Shown here: in pieces, positions 21,113-33,736 of the stretch | How the letters are laid out: each line of letters opens with the position of its first letter | Position numbering within the stretch: position 1 is the stretch's first letter | Source of the DNA: Theobroma cacao | Taxonomy: Eukaryota; Streptophyta; Magnoliopsida; Malvales; Malvaceae | Direction: 5' to 3' | NCBI RefSeq assembly: GCF_000208745.1 | Contig: NC_030853.1 | Coordinates: 21,614,594-21,678,593, forward strand | Length of the DNA: 64,000 nt | The notes under the pieces: model-generated | What the model was told of the DNA's origin: nothing | Databases searched by the model: none | The model's input: the letters and a program-made list of their open reading frames with translations, nothing else | Translations under genes and position numbers: made by a program

Positions 21113-23904
21113 TGTCAAACCCTGCTTTGTAAAATAATTATAATGTCATTCACATGCTCGATAGAATGTTTGTATATTTAGGAAGTTCAAAAAATCGTTA
21201 AAAGACGATATTGCCCCTAATGGTATCATTAAGTCGATTAAGCCTCGAACTAGTTCAAATAGGAATTTTAAGGTGAAATTAAGAGTTTCACAGTTTAGGG
21301 ATGACTCAAAATGGTAATTAGGAGTTCGAGAATCAATTCGGAGTCAAACCGGAATTTTCACTATCTAGGGGTAAAATTGTAATTTTTCCACTTACAGACA
21401 AAATTTGAGATTTTGAGAGAATTTAGATCACATTTGACAAATTGGAGAATGGTATGAGTATAAGGGATGAAAAATATGTCTATGGGCAATTTTTCAATTT
21501 TGGGGGCAAAAATGTAATTTTTGATTTTTACGGGGGCAAAAGTGTAAATATCAAAAATTACTTCACCAAGACTTTGGATAAGTTTGAGAATTTTATCTAA
21601 GTTATGGATATTTTAAGGAATAATGTGTGGTGGAGATTTAAAGCTTAAAAGATAAGAATTTAAAAAATGGACCAATAATGTAGTGACATGTGGCAAGTTT
21701 AGATTATTATATTATTTAACTATAAAAATCAGCCCACACCACCATTTTCTCTTCATTATGGCCGGCCATAGCAAGAAAACAAAGGGGAAAAGAAAAACAA
21801 AAACCTAGGGGGAGAAATTCAAGGAAAAATTGGTGAAAATTCAAGGAAACAAGTGACCAAAGGTAAAATTTCTTGATTTTGACTTGTGCTTTACCTTTCC
21901 CATGCATTTCCCATCATTTTCCATGGTTGAATCATGTGATTTGAGGATGAATTCAATTCTGGAAAAATGGGTTAGGAGAGAGAAACTTGTTAGATTAATT
22001 TGATTTTAAGTTATGTTAGTGTTTTAAGTTAGTTTAGCATATTTAGGAACAAAACAACAAGAAAAGAATTTATTTTCCTCCATTACCATTATTGGCTGAA
22101 TTTTCTAGGGGAATATTGGCTGATGATCTTGATGTTTATTTGAGGAATTATGATGAATAATGATGAATTATGAGTCTAGAAAAATAATGGAAATTTTCGG
22201 AGCAAAAATATGAATTTTTACCCATTAGGGGTATTTTCGTAATTTGCTATCGGGACTGATAATTTGCACCACACTGAGGGACATTAAGTCAATTTGGGTG
22301 CAATTGAGGTATAGAAACTGAAAAAAATTAATTTGAGATTAAATTGGACGCGTTAGTAATTTAATCGGGTAATAGGCCGAATTAGGTCAGCACCGCATTT
22401 AAGCGGTAGTCGGATAAGTTGCATGTCATATCATGCATATATACCGAGCCTGAATTGATTTTATAATGGTCAAGCATTGATGTGGTGAATTATGTATTGT
22501 ACATTGTGGATAGGTGGTGAGCAAATTACACTGGTAAAAGTACCAAAATTGTGCTTGAAGACTGGGATTAGGAGTACATCGACTCCTAGAACTGTGAGTG
22601 GACAATTTATCGTCTTAAATATCTAGAGTAATTATACTTGTTTGATGCTTTTATTGAATGGTGAATTTAAATTATAAAATATTATGTTTTCCAATTAAAA
22701 TGTTTTTTAATAAAAATGAGATTTATACTGGTTTTGAAATCAAATATTGTTTTGGGAAAATTGAGTATATGGAGACTGTGTTGAAATTTATGATTTTATA
22801 TGTTATTGAAATTGGGGCTTATGACACTATGGTAGCATGATGGCTAAATTTTTGGGGTTGGCATGAAATATATGAACAATTTTGGATTGGTCTCGGTAGA
22901 CTGGATTACATTTTATTCGCCATATTATGCTACTGGAATTTTTATGGGTCTGGTGGTATATTAAACGGTCACTGCAGTGGTGGGGGTTTCCGTGGACTGC
23001 CTATGAGAGGGGCACGGTAACTCAATTATATACTTACCTCCGGGGGGAGATGTTGGGTGAAGTATCTCCTGAGGTATGATTTGAGTGCACCTCACGTTCG
23101 GGCCACCACGTGAGAGTGAGACTCAGCCAACGCCAAGGAACGGCTGTGTGTCAGATGTGAAAACATGTTTATGGGTATGGGTCATTGAACAGCCTTGGCG
23201 GTCTCAGTGGGATACCTTGACGAAGGTACCCGCGAGAATGATTATGGCAGGGGCCAAGTTTAAGAAATTCATAAGCCGGGAAATTTTGATGAAAATAAAT
23301 TGTTTGGTATAGATTGAAACGAAATTTGTGTTATGAATATTATTGAGATATAACGTTTTTATATTATCTCCATCTACTCGGCTTTAGATGCTTTTGATGG
23401 TAATTGTTTACTCACTGGGATTATTTAATCTCACCCCTCTTCCTATCCATTTTTCAGGCTCAGGACAGTTTGTTGATAGTTGATTAAGACGAGAATTAAT
23501 CTCAGAGTTGCATCATAGGAAGTAAGGGTTCGTAGCTCTACACCTTCTTGGTTAGTTGGGGGCTCACGTGTCATTGAAAAAGTAATTTTATACTTTAGTT
23601 TTTTGATTTAAAGTATGTATGAATATTTTAGCTTTTACACCATGTTTTTGACGAGTTTTGGTATTTTTGAGAAAAATGACGAAAATTCCCCTGTGAGCCA
23701 GAAAATAATGTTTTATTGTTTTGATTTGGAAAAGGACTTATGATTTTTTTTGAAATGTGAAATTTAATAACTGTCACTCACTGGGGAGATGCAGAAGCTG
23801 ATGCTAAGCCTTGCGGGTTTCCGATCGGGCATTCGGGGTAATGAGTGCCTATCGGAACGTCGCGACGGTTGTCACCGGCTCGATGGGAGTTCCGGGTCGT
23901 GACA
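21113..23904 (+). mobile_element. Intact solo T-LTR with perfect duplication CATCT
   Basis: This 2792-base unit begins TGTCAAACCCTGC and ends GGGTCGTGACA. It is flanked by CATCT (21108-21112 and 23905-23909). It has no coding domains and no primer-binding site or polypurine tract, so it is a solo LTR and the reference copy for the family in this window. It inserted into the last codons of the Copia pol: the minus-strand reading ends LLNKM on one side and resumes NVHNIHNSSLGG on the other. The superfamily cannot be read from an LTR alone; the length and TGTCA/TGACA ends suggest Ty3/Gypsy. Confidence 0.95.
23085..23312 (+). other. Conserved 75-codon open frame inside the T-LTR
   Basis: The frame opens MHLTFGPPRESETQPTPRN and ends near KKFISREILMK. 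Frames of the same length occupy the same place in the copies at 4958-5185 (minus) and 36076-36303, with a handful of replacements. No domain is recognised. It may be open only because the copies are young and this part is GC-richer. Confidence 0.35.
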
Positions 23905-23909
23905 CATCT

Positions 23910-25500
23910 TGTTCAATAGATTGTAGAATTATCTCGGTTGAAGTGCTTTGGTGAAGATGTCTGACAATTGTGATTGTGTTGAAATATGCAAAGGGTTAAT
24001 TAATCTAGCTGATACCTTTTCTTTGATGAAATGGTAGTCCATTTATATTGTTTTATCCTCTCATGAAGCACAGGATTTTTGTTGATTTGTATCGCTGATT
24101 GACTGTCTGAGTATAGGTTCACAGCTTTAGAATGATTAGTCCAAAAATCAACCATTAAAGACCTTAGCCATATGATTTCGCAACAAGTTGCAGCCATTGA
24201 TCTGTATTTTGCCTCTGCTGAACTTCTTGCCACTACAGACTATTTCTTTGATTTCCAGCTCATTAAGGAATCACCAATGAAGATGCAGTAGCCTATAATT
24301 GATTTTCAAGTGTCAAGGCATCCTGCCCAATCGCTGTTTAAGTATCCAAATATTCTTAAATTGCATTTTGACTTCATTAATATTCCCTGACCTAGTGCCT
24401 TTATTATGTACTTCAGGACCCTATGAGCTGCTGCAAGGTGATGAATGCCAAGCTCCTCCATGAACTGTGAAAGTACCTATATTGCATATGTGATGTCAGG
24501 TCTACTAAATGTCAGGTATAGCAATTTTTCAACTAGTTGTCTATAGCTTTTAGGATATGTCAGCTTGTCTTTATCATTAGAATTTTCCAATTTGTGATTA
24601 TAGTCGATTGGTGTACTCACAAGCTTAGTTCCAAGTAATCATTGTTCTTTTAGTAGATCCAAAGCATATTTTCTTTGGCATATTGATATGCCTTCTAGTG
24701 ATCTGGCAATCTCGAGTCCTAAGAAGTATTTTACTTTACCAAGATCCTTGAGTTTGAATTCTGACCTCAAAAATTCTTTGACATCAAACTCTGCTTAGAC
24801 AAAATTGCTTGCAATTAGTATATCATCAACATACACTAAGAGAGCTATAAAATCTCCATTGTATGTTTTCATAATGAAGAATGAGTAATCTGAGGTTGAC
24901 TGTTTGAAACCAAATTTTTGAAGTGATGTAGTGAGCTTGGAATTCCAAGCTCTTGATGCTTACTTGAGCCCATAGAGAAACTTGTGTAACTTACAAACCA
25001 GCCTTGAATGACTAGGACACTGCCCCTTGATTATATATCCCTGTGGCAACTCCATATATACATCCTCTACTAGTTCACCATTCAAGAAGGCATTATTCAC
25101 ATCAAGTTGTGATAAATGCTAGTTGTGTGTAGTTGTTAATGCAAAAAAGACTCTTATTGTTGTTTGTCTGGTCATTGGGCTGAAGGTGTCTTGGTAGTCA
25201 AAACCTTCAATCTAATTATATCCCTTTGCAACCAAACGTGCTTTGTATCTCTCTACATTGCCATCAGCATTCAGTTTTACCTTGTATACCCATTTGCAGC
25301 CTACTACATGACAGTTGGGAGGTAGTGGAACAATGCGCCACATACCATTATCTTCTAATGCCTTCAATTCAACAGTCGTGGCATTTTTCCAGTGAGAATG
25401 TTTGATTGCTTATTGGTAAGAATTTGGTTCAAAAATTACTGATAGAGAAGTGATGAATGACTTATGAGCAAGTGATAATTGGTGGCAAGATAGGTGTTTA
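23910..25500 (-). pseudogene. Copia reverse transcriptase and RNase H
   Basis: On the minus strand the reverse transcriptase reads [20 protein letters not shown] near 25090, [11 protein letters not shown] near 24990, and the catalytic LLVYVDDILIASN near 24830. It continues with KVKYFLGLEIA and RPDITYAIQVLSQFMEELGI. RNase H follows with VARSSAEAKYRSMAATCCEI near 24220 and LYSDSQSAIQI, then QLSDIFTKALQPR near 23960. The order and the YVDD core identify Copia pol. Isolated stops and shifts are present (a stop replaces the tryptophan of LKQASRAW-type sequence, among others). Confidence 0.9.
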
Positions 25501-25529
25501 ATGATTGGATGTGCAGTAACATTGTTGGT

Positions 25530-26526
25530 TTAAAAAGGTAAGTCTAATTGGTAGGCTGCAAGGTACTTTGAGATATGCTTTGGTCTAGAGCTTCTTCTAA
25601 CTTGTGTTTGTGTGTCATTGGTTATGATGGCTTCAAGTTCATTAGTGCTACTAGTTGCAGAAGTACTAGCAGACTCACTAGCCTCATCAGGGGTAGTTTG
25701 GTCCAAATCATTCACAGATGATATTGAAGGTTCGTCATTGGGTGAATCCTATTTAGGTAAGTGTAATTCAATTGGTGGAGGGTTTCGGTGTTGAAAAATC
25801 TGTGAATTTTGGTCAAAAGGGTCAAAGTATCTGCCATGTGTTTGAGGTGTTTGATGAAATGCCTGTTTTGGTATATTATGCTACAAAGCTTGGAAAGGAA
25901 AAATCTCTTCATGAAAAACCACATTTCTTGAAATCAAGACTCTTTGTGCATTCAGATCATATACTCTGAAACATTTAACATTGTTTAGGTATTCTAGGAA
26001 TATACATTTACTAGCCCTTTCATCTAGTTTCTTTCTGTTTCGAGTCAAGGTAGATACAAAACAAAGGCATCCAAAGACCTTAGAATGTGCATAGAAAGGT
26101 GGTCTTTTATAGAGCAGCTCATAAGGTGATTTATTTTTAAGGATTTTGGTAGGCACTCTATTGATCACATGTATTGCAGATAGGACTGCATCCCTCCAGA
26201 AATTGATTAGAACTTTTGAATGAAACATCAGACTTCTTTCTACCATCAGTACGTGTTGATGTTTTCTTTCAATAGTTCCATTTTGCTGATGGTCCTCTAC
26301 ACAGGATAATTGATGGATTATCCCTAACTTAGCAAGAATTTGTGAGCCTAAACTCTTGAGCATTATCAGCTCTTATGCACTTGATTTTTAGATCAAATTG
26401 TCTTTGAACAAAAGCATTGAATGCAAGTATTATGCTAGAAACATCTGTTTTACTTTTCATGAGAAAAATCCATGTAAAACGACTATAATCGTCAACAATG
26501 GTAAGAAAATATCTCTGATCAAACAA
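25530..26526 (-). pseudogene. Copia integrase
   Basis: The DDE core is visible: YFLTIVDDYSRFTWIFLMKS near 26500 (first Asp), CIRADNAQEF near 26370 (second Asp), and NGTIERKHQH near 26280 (Glu). The C-terminal part reads KVFGCLCFVSTLTRNRKKLD and SRNVVFHEEIFPF, as is usual before the linker to reverse transcriptase. A frame change separates the 26329-26526 frame from 25881-26363. The linker 25530-25715 is Ser/Thr-rich (SASTSATSSTNE). Confidence 0.9.
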
Positions 26527-26831
26527 AGTAGGTACCTCATAGGGTCTCTAGATGTCAATATGGATTAACTCAAAAGGATTTTCTGTATTCTGAACATGAA
26601 TTAGAAAAGGTAACTTTTTCTGTTTTGCCAAAGGGCAGATTTCACAAATGAGGTCATTTGAACATTTAATATTTGAAAATTGTTGATTTATTACACTAAT
26701 CTTTTCCACAGGAGCATGTCCAAGTCTAAAATGCCAAAAATCAAAAGTCCTATGCCCTGCATTATAGGCTCAACTAGTGAAGTAAAAGGAAACTTGACAA
26801 CTTTATCAAAACAGTAGCTAGACAAATCTTG

Positions 26832-27836
26832 CTATTCTTTTCTATCTTCCATCAAATATACTCCTGAAGAGGCCTTAGCTACCCCAATCACAGTCCATGA
26901 GGGAATGTCGTGGACAATACAATACATGTTAGTGAATAGAACACAAGTTGATTTAGTGCTTGTGAGTTGACCAGTAGATATAAGGTTAAATTTGAAGCTT
27001 GGTACACAAAATACATCGTTTAAGGTTAATAATGGGCTGAGTTTAACAATTCCTATATGAGTCAAAACAGCTTTCCTATTGTTTGCTAGTTGTACAAAGC
27101 AATTAGTGACTGGTTTTGCATAGGCAAAATTTTTTAAAGAGTATGAGACATGATCTATTGCACGTGAGTCCATTATCCAACAATTGTGTTTCAGCATGAG
27201 AGAATTCACATTTCTAAACTTATAAGGCATATTGTTAAGGGTATTGAAACAAAGATGGCCAGAGATAATACCTGCAAAGGCTGAGTTGGTTAGTGAATCC
27301 TTTGTCTGTTGGTTATTTGCAGAGATGTTCTTACCTTTACTGCTGGTCAATCCATTCTCACTTAAGATTTCCATCAACTTGTTGACTTGATGTTGCAGGT
27401 TAGACATCTGGGACATAATGCTTGTACCACCAAGGCCTTCCTCTTGCTTCATATGAATTTCATCTGCTAACAGATCACTCCCTATTGATACATTGTTGAC
27501 AGCTCCTTTTTTTTTCTTTACACTATTTTTCCTTTGAGTGAATTTAAAATTTTCAAGGAATCTAATAATCCTGAAGCATTTTTCTTTGTTGTGTCCCTTC
27601 TTACCACAATGACTGCAGATCGGTTCTTTCTTAAACTTCTTCCTTGTGTCTGCTGTAGTGAGCATTGCAGAGGTTTCGAGCACAAGTTGAGTTTGAAACA
27701 GCATATTTCTTTGCTCCTCCTCCCTCAATATCATATTATACACCTTATCAAGTGCTGGTATAGGATCCATAAGTATGATTTGTGACCTTATAGTTGAAAA
27801 AGAGTTATTTAATCCGTTCAAAAACCTGAAGACCAT
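26832..27836 (-). pseudogene. Copia gag C-terminus, zinc knuckle and protease
   Basis: A 334-residue open stretch. It starts within capsid sequence (MVFRFLNGLNNSFSTIRSQI), carries an intact CCHC knuckle CSHCGKKGHNKEKC, then a linker and the protease start WIMDSRAIDHVSYSL. The catalytic D-S/T-G motif is altered to D-S-R, which should abolish protease activity. FCVPSFKFNLISTGQL leads toward the GAG-pre-integrase region. The N-terminal gag continues in broken form to about 28420. Confidence 0.9.
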
Positions 27837-28420
27837 ATCCTTTTGATACTGGTCTATATATTTTTTGAAGCATTATGAGTTGCACTTCCCACATTCACAA
27901 TGTGGCAGGGGTCTGTAGTTCCTCAACTCTTCCCAGATACCTTTAAGTTTAACAAAGTGTCCACTGAACGTGTTCCCTGACTGTTATTCCCAAGTGTGCA
28001 TAACAAATTACATATTTTTATATCGTTTGGCTGAGAGAAGCTTTGTTTCAAGGTGTTCCAAATCTCCATTGCAGAATCCATGTAAAACACAATTGATGCT
28101 ATGGGAGGCTAATGGAATCAAGTAGCCATGCTACAATAAGATTGTTACATCTAATCCAAGAAAGGTATAGTGTATATGTGATTTTGGGTTTTGGAATGGT
28201 TCCATTGATGAAACCCAGCTTGTTTCTGATGGACAGAGCCAAAAGAAGTAATTTGTTCTATGCCACATAATTACTTGTGGTGAGCTTTAGGTTGATAATG
28301 ACTGATCCTAGGCTATCAGTATGATGAAGGTAATAGAGAGATTGAGGATCTGCTATTGGAGAAATTTGAGATGAGGTTTGAGGACCTTGACTGGTTCGAA
28401 TCAGTAGACATAGACATGAC
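27837..28420 (-). pseudogene. Copia gag N-terminal remnant
   Basis: Broken minus-strand frames between the primer-binding region and the 334-residue frame. Phrases such as NSMEIWNTLKQSFSQPNDIK-like reading near 28050 match the retrotransposon gag pattern. Several stops are present. Confidence 0.55.
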
Positions 28421-28619
28421 TCAAGCTTAATGAGGAATAATGAAGAGATGGGAAATATTAAAGGTATGATGAAGTTAAACAGTAAACGATACCCAACAAA
28501 TGTAAGGTGAAAATAGGTTTAGAGATTTTACTTTACTGAAAATACCTCAAACAGAATAGAGCTAAATACCATGGGCATTAGTAGCTATCCTACATCTAGC
28601 ACCTTTACTCAAACTTTGT

Positions 28620-28637
28620 CTCCCTACTCTAATACCA
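28620..28637 (-). other. Primer-binding site of the Copia element
   Basis: Coding-strand TGGTATTAGAGTAGGGAG directly follows the LTR end TGACA. It resembles the initiator methionine tRNA site TGGTATCAGAGC with point changes. Confidence 0.75.
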
Positions 28638-29004
28638 TGTCAGAAGCATTAGAAATGGAGAATAAGGAAGAGACGACACACATGGATGAGAATGTGTCTT
28701 GGTATTCTTTCATTCAAAGAATCAGGGTGTCACATGGTAGTATTTATATGTTCAAGTATACAATTAGTAAAGAAAAGTATAGTTAAACACTAACCAACTA
28801 ACTAATGATTACTTCCTAACTGAAATTTAAAAGCAAAACAAAAACGCTGTGTGTTGAGCTTCTGCCTTTATTTAAACTGTGAGTTTTGATCCTTCTTCTC
28901 TTTTTCTTCTCACAAGCCGATATACTCACCTTCTTCACTTCATCTGTGTTTCTTCATTCTTCAAATATTTATTTGAATCACCATCATAAAGATAATGTCT
29001 AACA
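28638..29004 (-). repeat. 5' LTR of the Copia element (minus orientation)
   Basis: Partner of 20704-21070, same length, beginning TGTCAGAAGC and ending TGTCTAACA on the plus strand. It is followed at 29005 by the duplicated GTATG. Confidence 0.93.
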
Positions 29005-29908
29005 GTATGCTTCCGAACTCTTGCAATACATTCAGATTTTCGGAGATAAATCTGCTAATCTCTCAACTTCAGAAGGAGTTTTATGCAAGAGAATTGTATT
29101 TTTTTTTTGAGAACTCCAATAGTAAGCATTTAAATGTAAACTCGTTCGCAGACATAAAAGCTACAACGAATAGCTGTAAGTATAATTGTTAGTGCAAATG
29201 TTGGCCGTTACTCTCAAGCAATGAATAGCTGTAAGTATTACATTAGCCTTTCCCTTATTCATTAGAAAATTTTGAAATTGGTTTAGATGACTGTATTCAC
29301 TTGTGAAGCCTTGCAAGGTTGATTTATGGGTCAATATGTGTCACTCCCAGTACATTTCAAATAACTTATCAGAAATACATGATTCAGTTTCTTCCCAAAC
29401 AATACATAAATATGAACAATCCCTCAAACAAAACAACCAAGCTTTGAATTTGGATAGCAAATTCAAGGTGCTAAAGCAGACGATCATTGAGAACGTTCTG
29501 ACTTTGCAATTGGAGGAAGACAGACTTTGTCTAGTGGTTGTTGAGGTAGGAAATTTGATCATCTCTATTAGATCAAATGAGAATGTTTGGTATCCACGTA
29601 CAAACATATGATGGTTGCTGGAGAATGTCAATAAAAAACAGGATAAAAGATCCGTTAGCTTAGATGATGATTCTGAGCTCAAAGATAATACTAATTGGTT
29701 TGCCTAGAGGAATGAACCTCAACAAAAGTTAGTAAAGCCAGCGATCTCAAGAAAGTACAAAGATGTAGCGGCAGCAGCTCAAAAGGCTTTAGAATCAGCA
29801 ACCTATAAAAGCTGCCATTAAACTTTCGAGAACTTAATCAGAAGAATCTGATTTATCCATATCATGAAAATGATTCTAGAACTTCTAGCTAAAAAAGGAG
29901 AGGTTTCA
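29005..29908 (+). pseudogene. Unrecognised host gene, copy A, 3' part
   Basis: Continuation of the gene broken by the Copia element. It matches copy C from 60122 to 61035. Readable phrases are ENVLTLQLEEDRLCL near 29490, VEVGNLIISIRSNEN near 29545, NWFAXRNEPQQK near 29695 and ISRKYKDVAAAAQKALESAT near 29750. The Ala-rich AAAAQKALESA phrase faintly recalls plant IST1-like proteins, but the diagnostic N-terminal IST1 domain is not visible, so I do not assign it. Homology to copy C stops abruptly at 29908. Confidence 0.4.
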
Positions 29909-31511
29909 TATAAATATTAATATTTTTATGATGATTAAAATTTATTAATTTTAAATTTTATTATATTTGATAAATATTATGATATTTACGATTTTTTATT
30001 ATAAATTTGAATAATATAATTATATTTTAATTGTATATATTTTAATTTAATCATGTTTTAGTCAAGTTAATTGTATCAATCGTGTTGGTCATATAAATAT
30101 GTTATAAATCATATAGATTTTAATTGTGTTAATCATGTAAACAAATCGTGTCATGTCATATAAAATTTAACCTGACGCGTTCAATAAATGTGTTAATCAT
30201 GTTATGTTACAGGTTTATTATATGTATCCATATACATGTTTAAATCTTGACATGATTAATTAATCATGTTGTGTTCGTGTTTACTCATATAATTGTTAAT
30301 ACTTTATGTTTACACAGTACGATTAAGATACGAAAATGCAAATTGTTAGATTTAGGTTTTATGTATCTATCTTCTATTAATAAAATATATTTTGCCTTTT
30401 TAAAAAATTATTACATTATATCTATATATTCACAATATATATTTTGAAAATTAAAACTATTTTATTCATAGAAAATATATATTTTGTACTTAAGCATATT
30501 TTTCTTTATTTTTGTAATAAAAAAGCTGAAATTTAACAAATGTTCACTGTTCATATACATATGGCTCTATATAAATTATTCAAAAAGTTTTGAAGATACG
30601 GTCTTTTGGTTTTCTTATTTTAAAAGTTTACTACTAGTTCATTTATAAGAAAGCGCAATCTATTGGTTTTTAAATTATATTACACTAATAGTCTAATAAT
30701 AATGTATTAAACAACATTGGAAAAAAATAAAAAGGCATTTTAGTGCAAAATTTACACTAATAGAAGGATCAAAACAAGACTTTTCCCATTTGTAATCAAA
30801 TTTTATCTTACCACTTAATTAGCAACAAGTCAACAACAATGTTTTTTCTATTCAATGAAATTACGCGCACATGTAGATATTAAAAATATCACAGCTGAAC
30901 AATTATCATTATGTACATATAACTATAACCATTATCAATGATGGAATCAGGATTTCGCGTTTGGGAGGATGAATAAGAAGTGAGTCGATCATGGATCTTC
31001 ATGTATAAGTTTGGACAATAATTCTATTCCAATAAATTTTAATTTAGTCTTTTAAAATTAGCTGTTCACTAATTGCAATCAAGACATCTCATCAAGTAAA
31101 AAGAATTATTATAAAAGTAAAAGTCTAAAATTAAAAAAAAAAACAAAAATATATTATGAAGTTTTAAAATTTTTGAGAGGACCAGACCCTATTAGCCCCA
31201 CATTTCCTCGGTCACTAACTATTACATATCCATAAATAAACCAAATAAAATCACCATATAACCAGAAGACATTTAAGATCAAAATGAAGCAAACCCGCAG
31301 GTTACATATTGCGGGACTTAAACTTGATATCGAAATATTTCAAACCTTTTTTAAAGATGAGGCAAAGTCATTTAGGATGGGTACCAGACTAATCTTCCAT
31401 CCATACAACTTCTATCACACTCTTCCTTTCAAAAAAAAAAAAAAACCATCTATCACTTTCTTTATTATGAAGACAGCTTTTGGGATGATGTATCTGTTCA
31501 ACTACTATCAT
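29909..31511. other. AT-rich intergenic stretch
   Basis: No gene, RNA or transposon domain was recognised. It separates copy A from copy D of the host segment. A short run of A at 31431-31443 and long AT-only stretches are the only notable features. Confidence 0.6.
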
Positions 31512-32869
31512 ATCCACCTTAAAAAATGGGACCGAACTTAGGTGGGTGATGGACACATACATTCAAGGGGTACGAATTAATGCAAGTCGAAAGAGACTTG
31601 TGGCCAATCAATTATTATTTTTATATATATAATTAAAGGAAGTAGAATTTAAATTTTATTTTTTAAATAAAAATATTATATATTAATCAATAAATTAAAT
31701 ATTTGAATGCATAATCATTAATTATTATTCTCATAAAAAAAAAGCACATGATATAAATATAAAAATTAAAATTTTTAAAATTTTTTTATTTATTAATCCC
31801 AAAATGAACTGACAAAAAAAAATTTGAGGGATGAATCCTTATCCCTTCCTATATATATAAACCCAAGAAAACAGTACAGCAACAATTAAAATAATCTCCG
31901 ATGTAACATCACATAGAAATATGACCAGTGCTGAAAAATTGAACCACCTTGTACGGAGATAATAATGCATGAGCATGTCTTTCAAAACTTTTCCCGACAC
32001 GTAATTGTTGCATGTGCTTTTAGTATTTGCTTTTAGCCTTTAGCACGGTAAAACTGTGAAAAAAAAAAATAAAAACAGTGAACTGTAATGAGTTAAAAAA
32101 ATTAAACTGCAAGTGTAGTTCCATTACAATCCACTACACTAATTCATAATAACAATCAGAACTGCTTTTGCATACAAGAGTGGGACAGCTAATTTTATTT
32201 AGATAATTAAATGTAGAAAAATTAACGTTCATAAATAGAATTAAACAAATTAAAAATTAACTTTCATATAATAGTAAATTAGACAATTTAATTAATTGAT
32301 TTATGTAATATTAGAGCATTTACTCTTGCATTTAATTTATTAAATGTTATAGTAAAATCAAACCTTTTAATAAAATATCCAATTAATAAATTAAATTAAT
32401 TAACAAATCAATATAAAATTAAGTCAACCTCACACATAATATACCATTCCAATCTGAAATATGTTGATTTCACACTTCCTCTTGGCCATCGAGACAAGGC
32501 CTCATAACCTCCCTCTTTTTAGGTTCTTAGTCATTCATTGATGTGGATAGTACAATTGCATTTCGTTGATTGTTTATAACTTGATATCATCACCTTTTGA
32601 TTTGATCACAAGTCTCACCCTTTAATCACTTAACTTTTTAGTATTTTCTTTTTGGATCAAGTAGTTTTGAAAAATAATATTTTCATCATCTATATTTATA
32701 AATATTATTATTTTAGTTACTTATCGTTAAAAATTATGAAGCATCTCACGTGACATACCACATAAGATACTTTGTCACATGATCATGTCTATTATATAGT
32801 AATAAAAAATTTAAGAAGGAATTTAAAAAAGAATTTTAAAAAAATTTACTATCACATGGACATAACTCA
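31512..32869 (+). repeat. Host segmental duplication, copy D
   Basis: Matches copy B from about 39932 to 40896 (shared CATACATTCAAGGGGTACG, TGCATACAAGAGTGG, GGAATTTAAAAAAGAATTT). It keeps about 420 bases (roughly 32190-32610) that copy B lacks but copy A retains, so copy B carries a deletion. The match stops exactly at CACATGGACATAACT, where a CACTA-like terminus follows. The open frame at 32772-32984 crosses this junction and is not a gene. Confidence 0.8.
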
Positions 32870-33736
32870 CTACAACATTTTGGACCTTTGGCTACAAAAG
32901 AAAATTGTAGTCATAGGTGAAAAATATGTAGCCTTAGCCAATGTATGGAAAAGTATGGCTGCACTTGTTTATGGGATTCAATAGCAAAATTAAAGTGCAA
33001 CTGTATGCTCTATGACTGCAATCTTAAATCATATGGTAGCATATAAAATGTTCAACTAAAAACTATAAGATAGAGTCACATTTAACCTTTTAACATGTGA
33101 TAGAAAGACATGCTCACGAATCATAAAGCACCTCTAAAATCAAATTGTAGAACTAATGCCTCAAAAATCAAATGCTTTAAAAACCATTTTCAAAGGTCTT
33201 TACAATGTTTATAGTATGGGGTTTCCTCAACTAATTTTAGTCATCTTTCTCTTTCTTTCTTCTTCTCTCTAATTCCTCTTTATACATATTTGTTTGTTCA
33301 TTCTCCAACCTAACGAAACCAACTAACATTGCAATTCCCAACCTTCCCTACCTGCAAAGATTAAGTTGTAAGATAAAATTCATTTGCAAGTAGTTCATAA
33401 TGTAATATGAGACAAAGCAAGATAATATTCACTTAACCGTAAATAATAGGTACTATTTTTTCTAAAAAGCGTAATTATTTTAATCCATCACCAAGGGATG
33501 CCATGGCAAGTCTTTTGTCTTATTAGCCTAAGACTTTAATGGCAGAAAAATTGGTGTGGTAACAGAGCTGTACAATTACAATAAAATCTCTATGAAGTGG
33601 CAAAGTTCAAAAAGGACAAGATGAAAAGGAAGACTAAAAACAGTAAGAGTTAAAAGCAAGGTAATAAAAGAAATGCTCCTGTCACAAAAGTAAAATTAAA
33701 GCCAAACCAATAGACCTCAAGACCTTGCTGCATTTC
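32870..33736 (+). mobile_element. Possible second CACTA-family element, 5' end only
   Basis: Immediately where homology with copies A and B stops, the sequence begins CACTACAACATTTTGGACC, a CACTA-type terminus. Short repeats such as TGTAGTCATAGG and TGTAGCCTTAGCC follow, as in subterminal regions. No transposase and no matching right terminus (TTGTAGTG) were found; a large LTR insertion begins at 33737. Confidence 0.45.

Larger units (their letters stand above)
20704..29004 (-). mobile_element. Full-length Ty1/Copia element with perfect duplication GTATG
   Basis: LTRs of 367 bases lie at 20704-21070 and 28638-29004. GTATG flanks both sides (20699-20703 and 29005-29009). The primer-binding site is at 28620-28637 (minus strand TGGTATTAGAGT, a decayed initiator-Met site) and the polypurine tract at 21071-21082. 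Gag, protease, integrase, reverse transcriptase and RNase H follow in Copia order on the minus strand. Excluding the solo T-LTR inside, the element is about 5.5 kb. Several stops suggest it is no longer autonomous. The empty site survives in copy C at 60122-60126. Confidence 0.95.

Noticed and set aside
29005..29908. Assigning the copy A/C gene to the IST1-like family from an Ala-rich phrase
   Set aside because: The diagnostic N-terminal domain is not visible and the frames are broken; the resemblance rests on about 15 residues.
32772..32984. 70-codon frame at 32772-32984
   Set aside because: It spans the junction between copy D and a CACTA-like end and has no similarity to known proteins.
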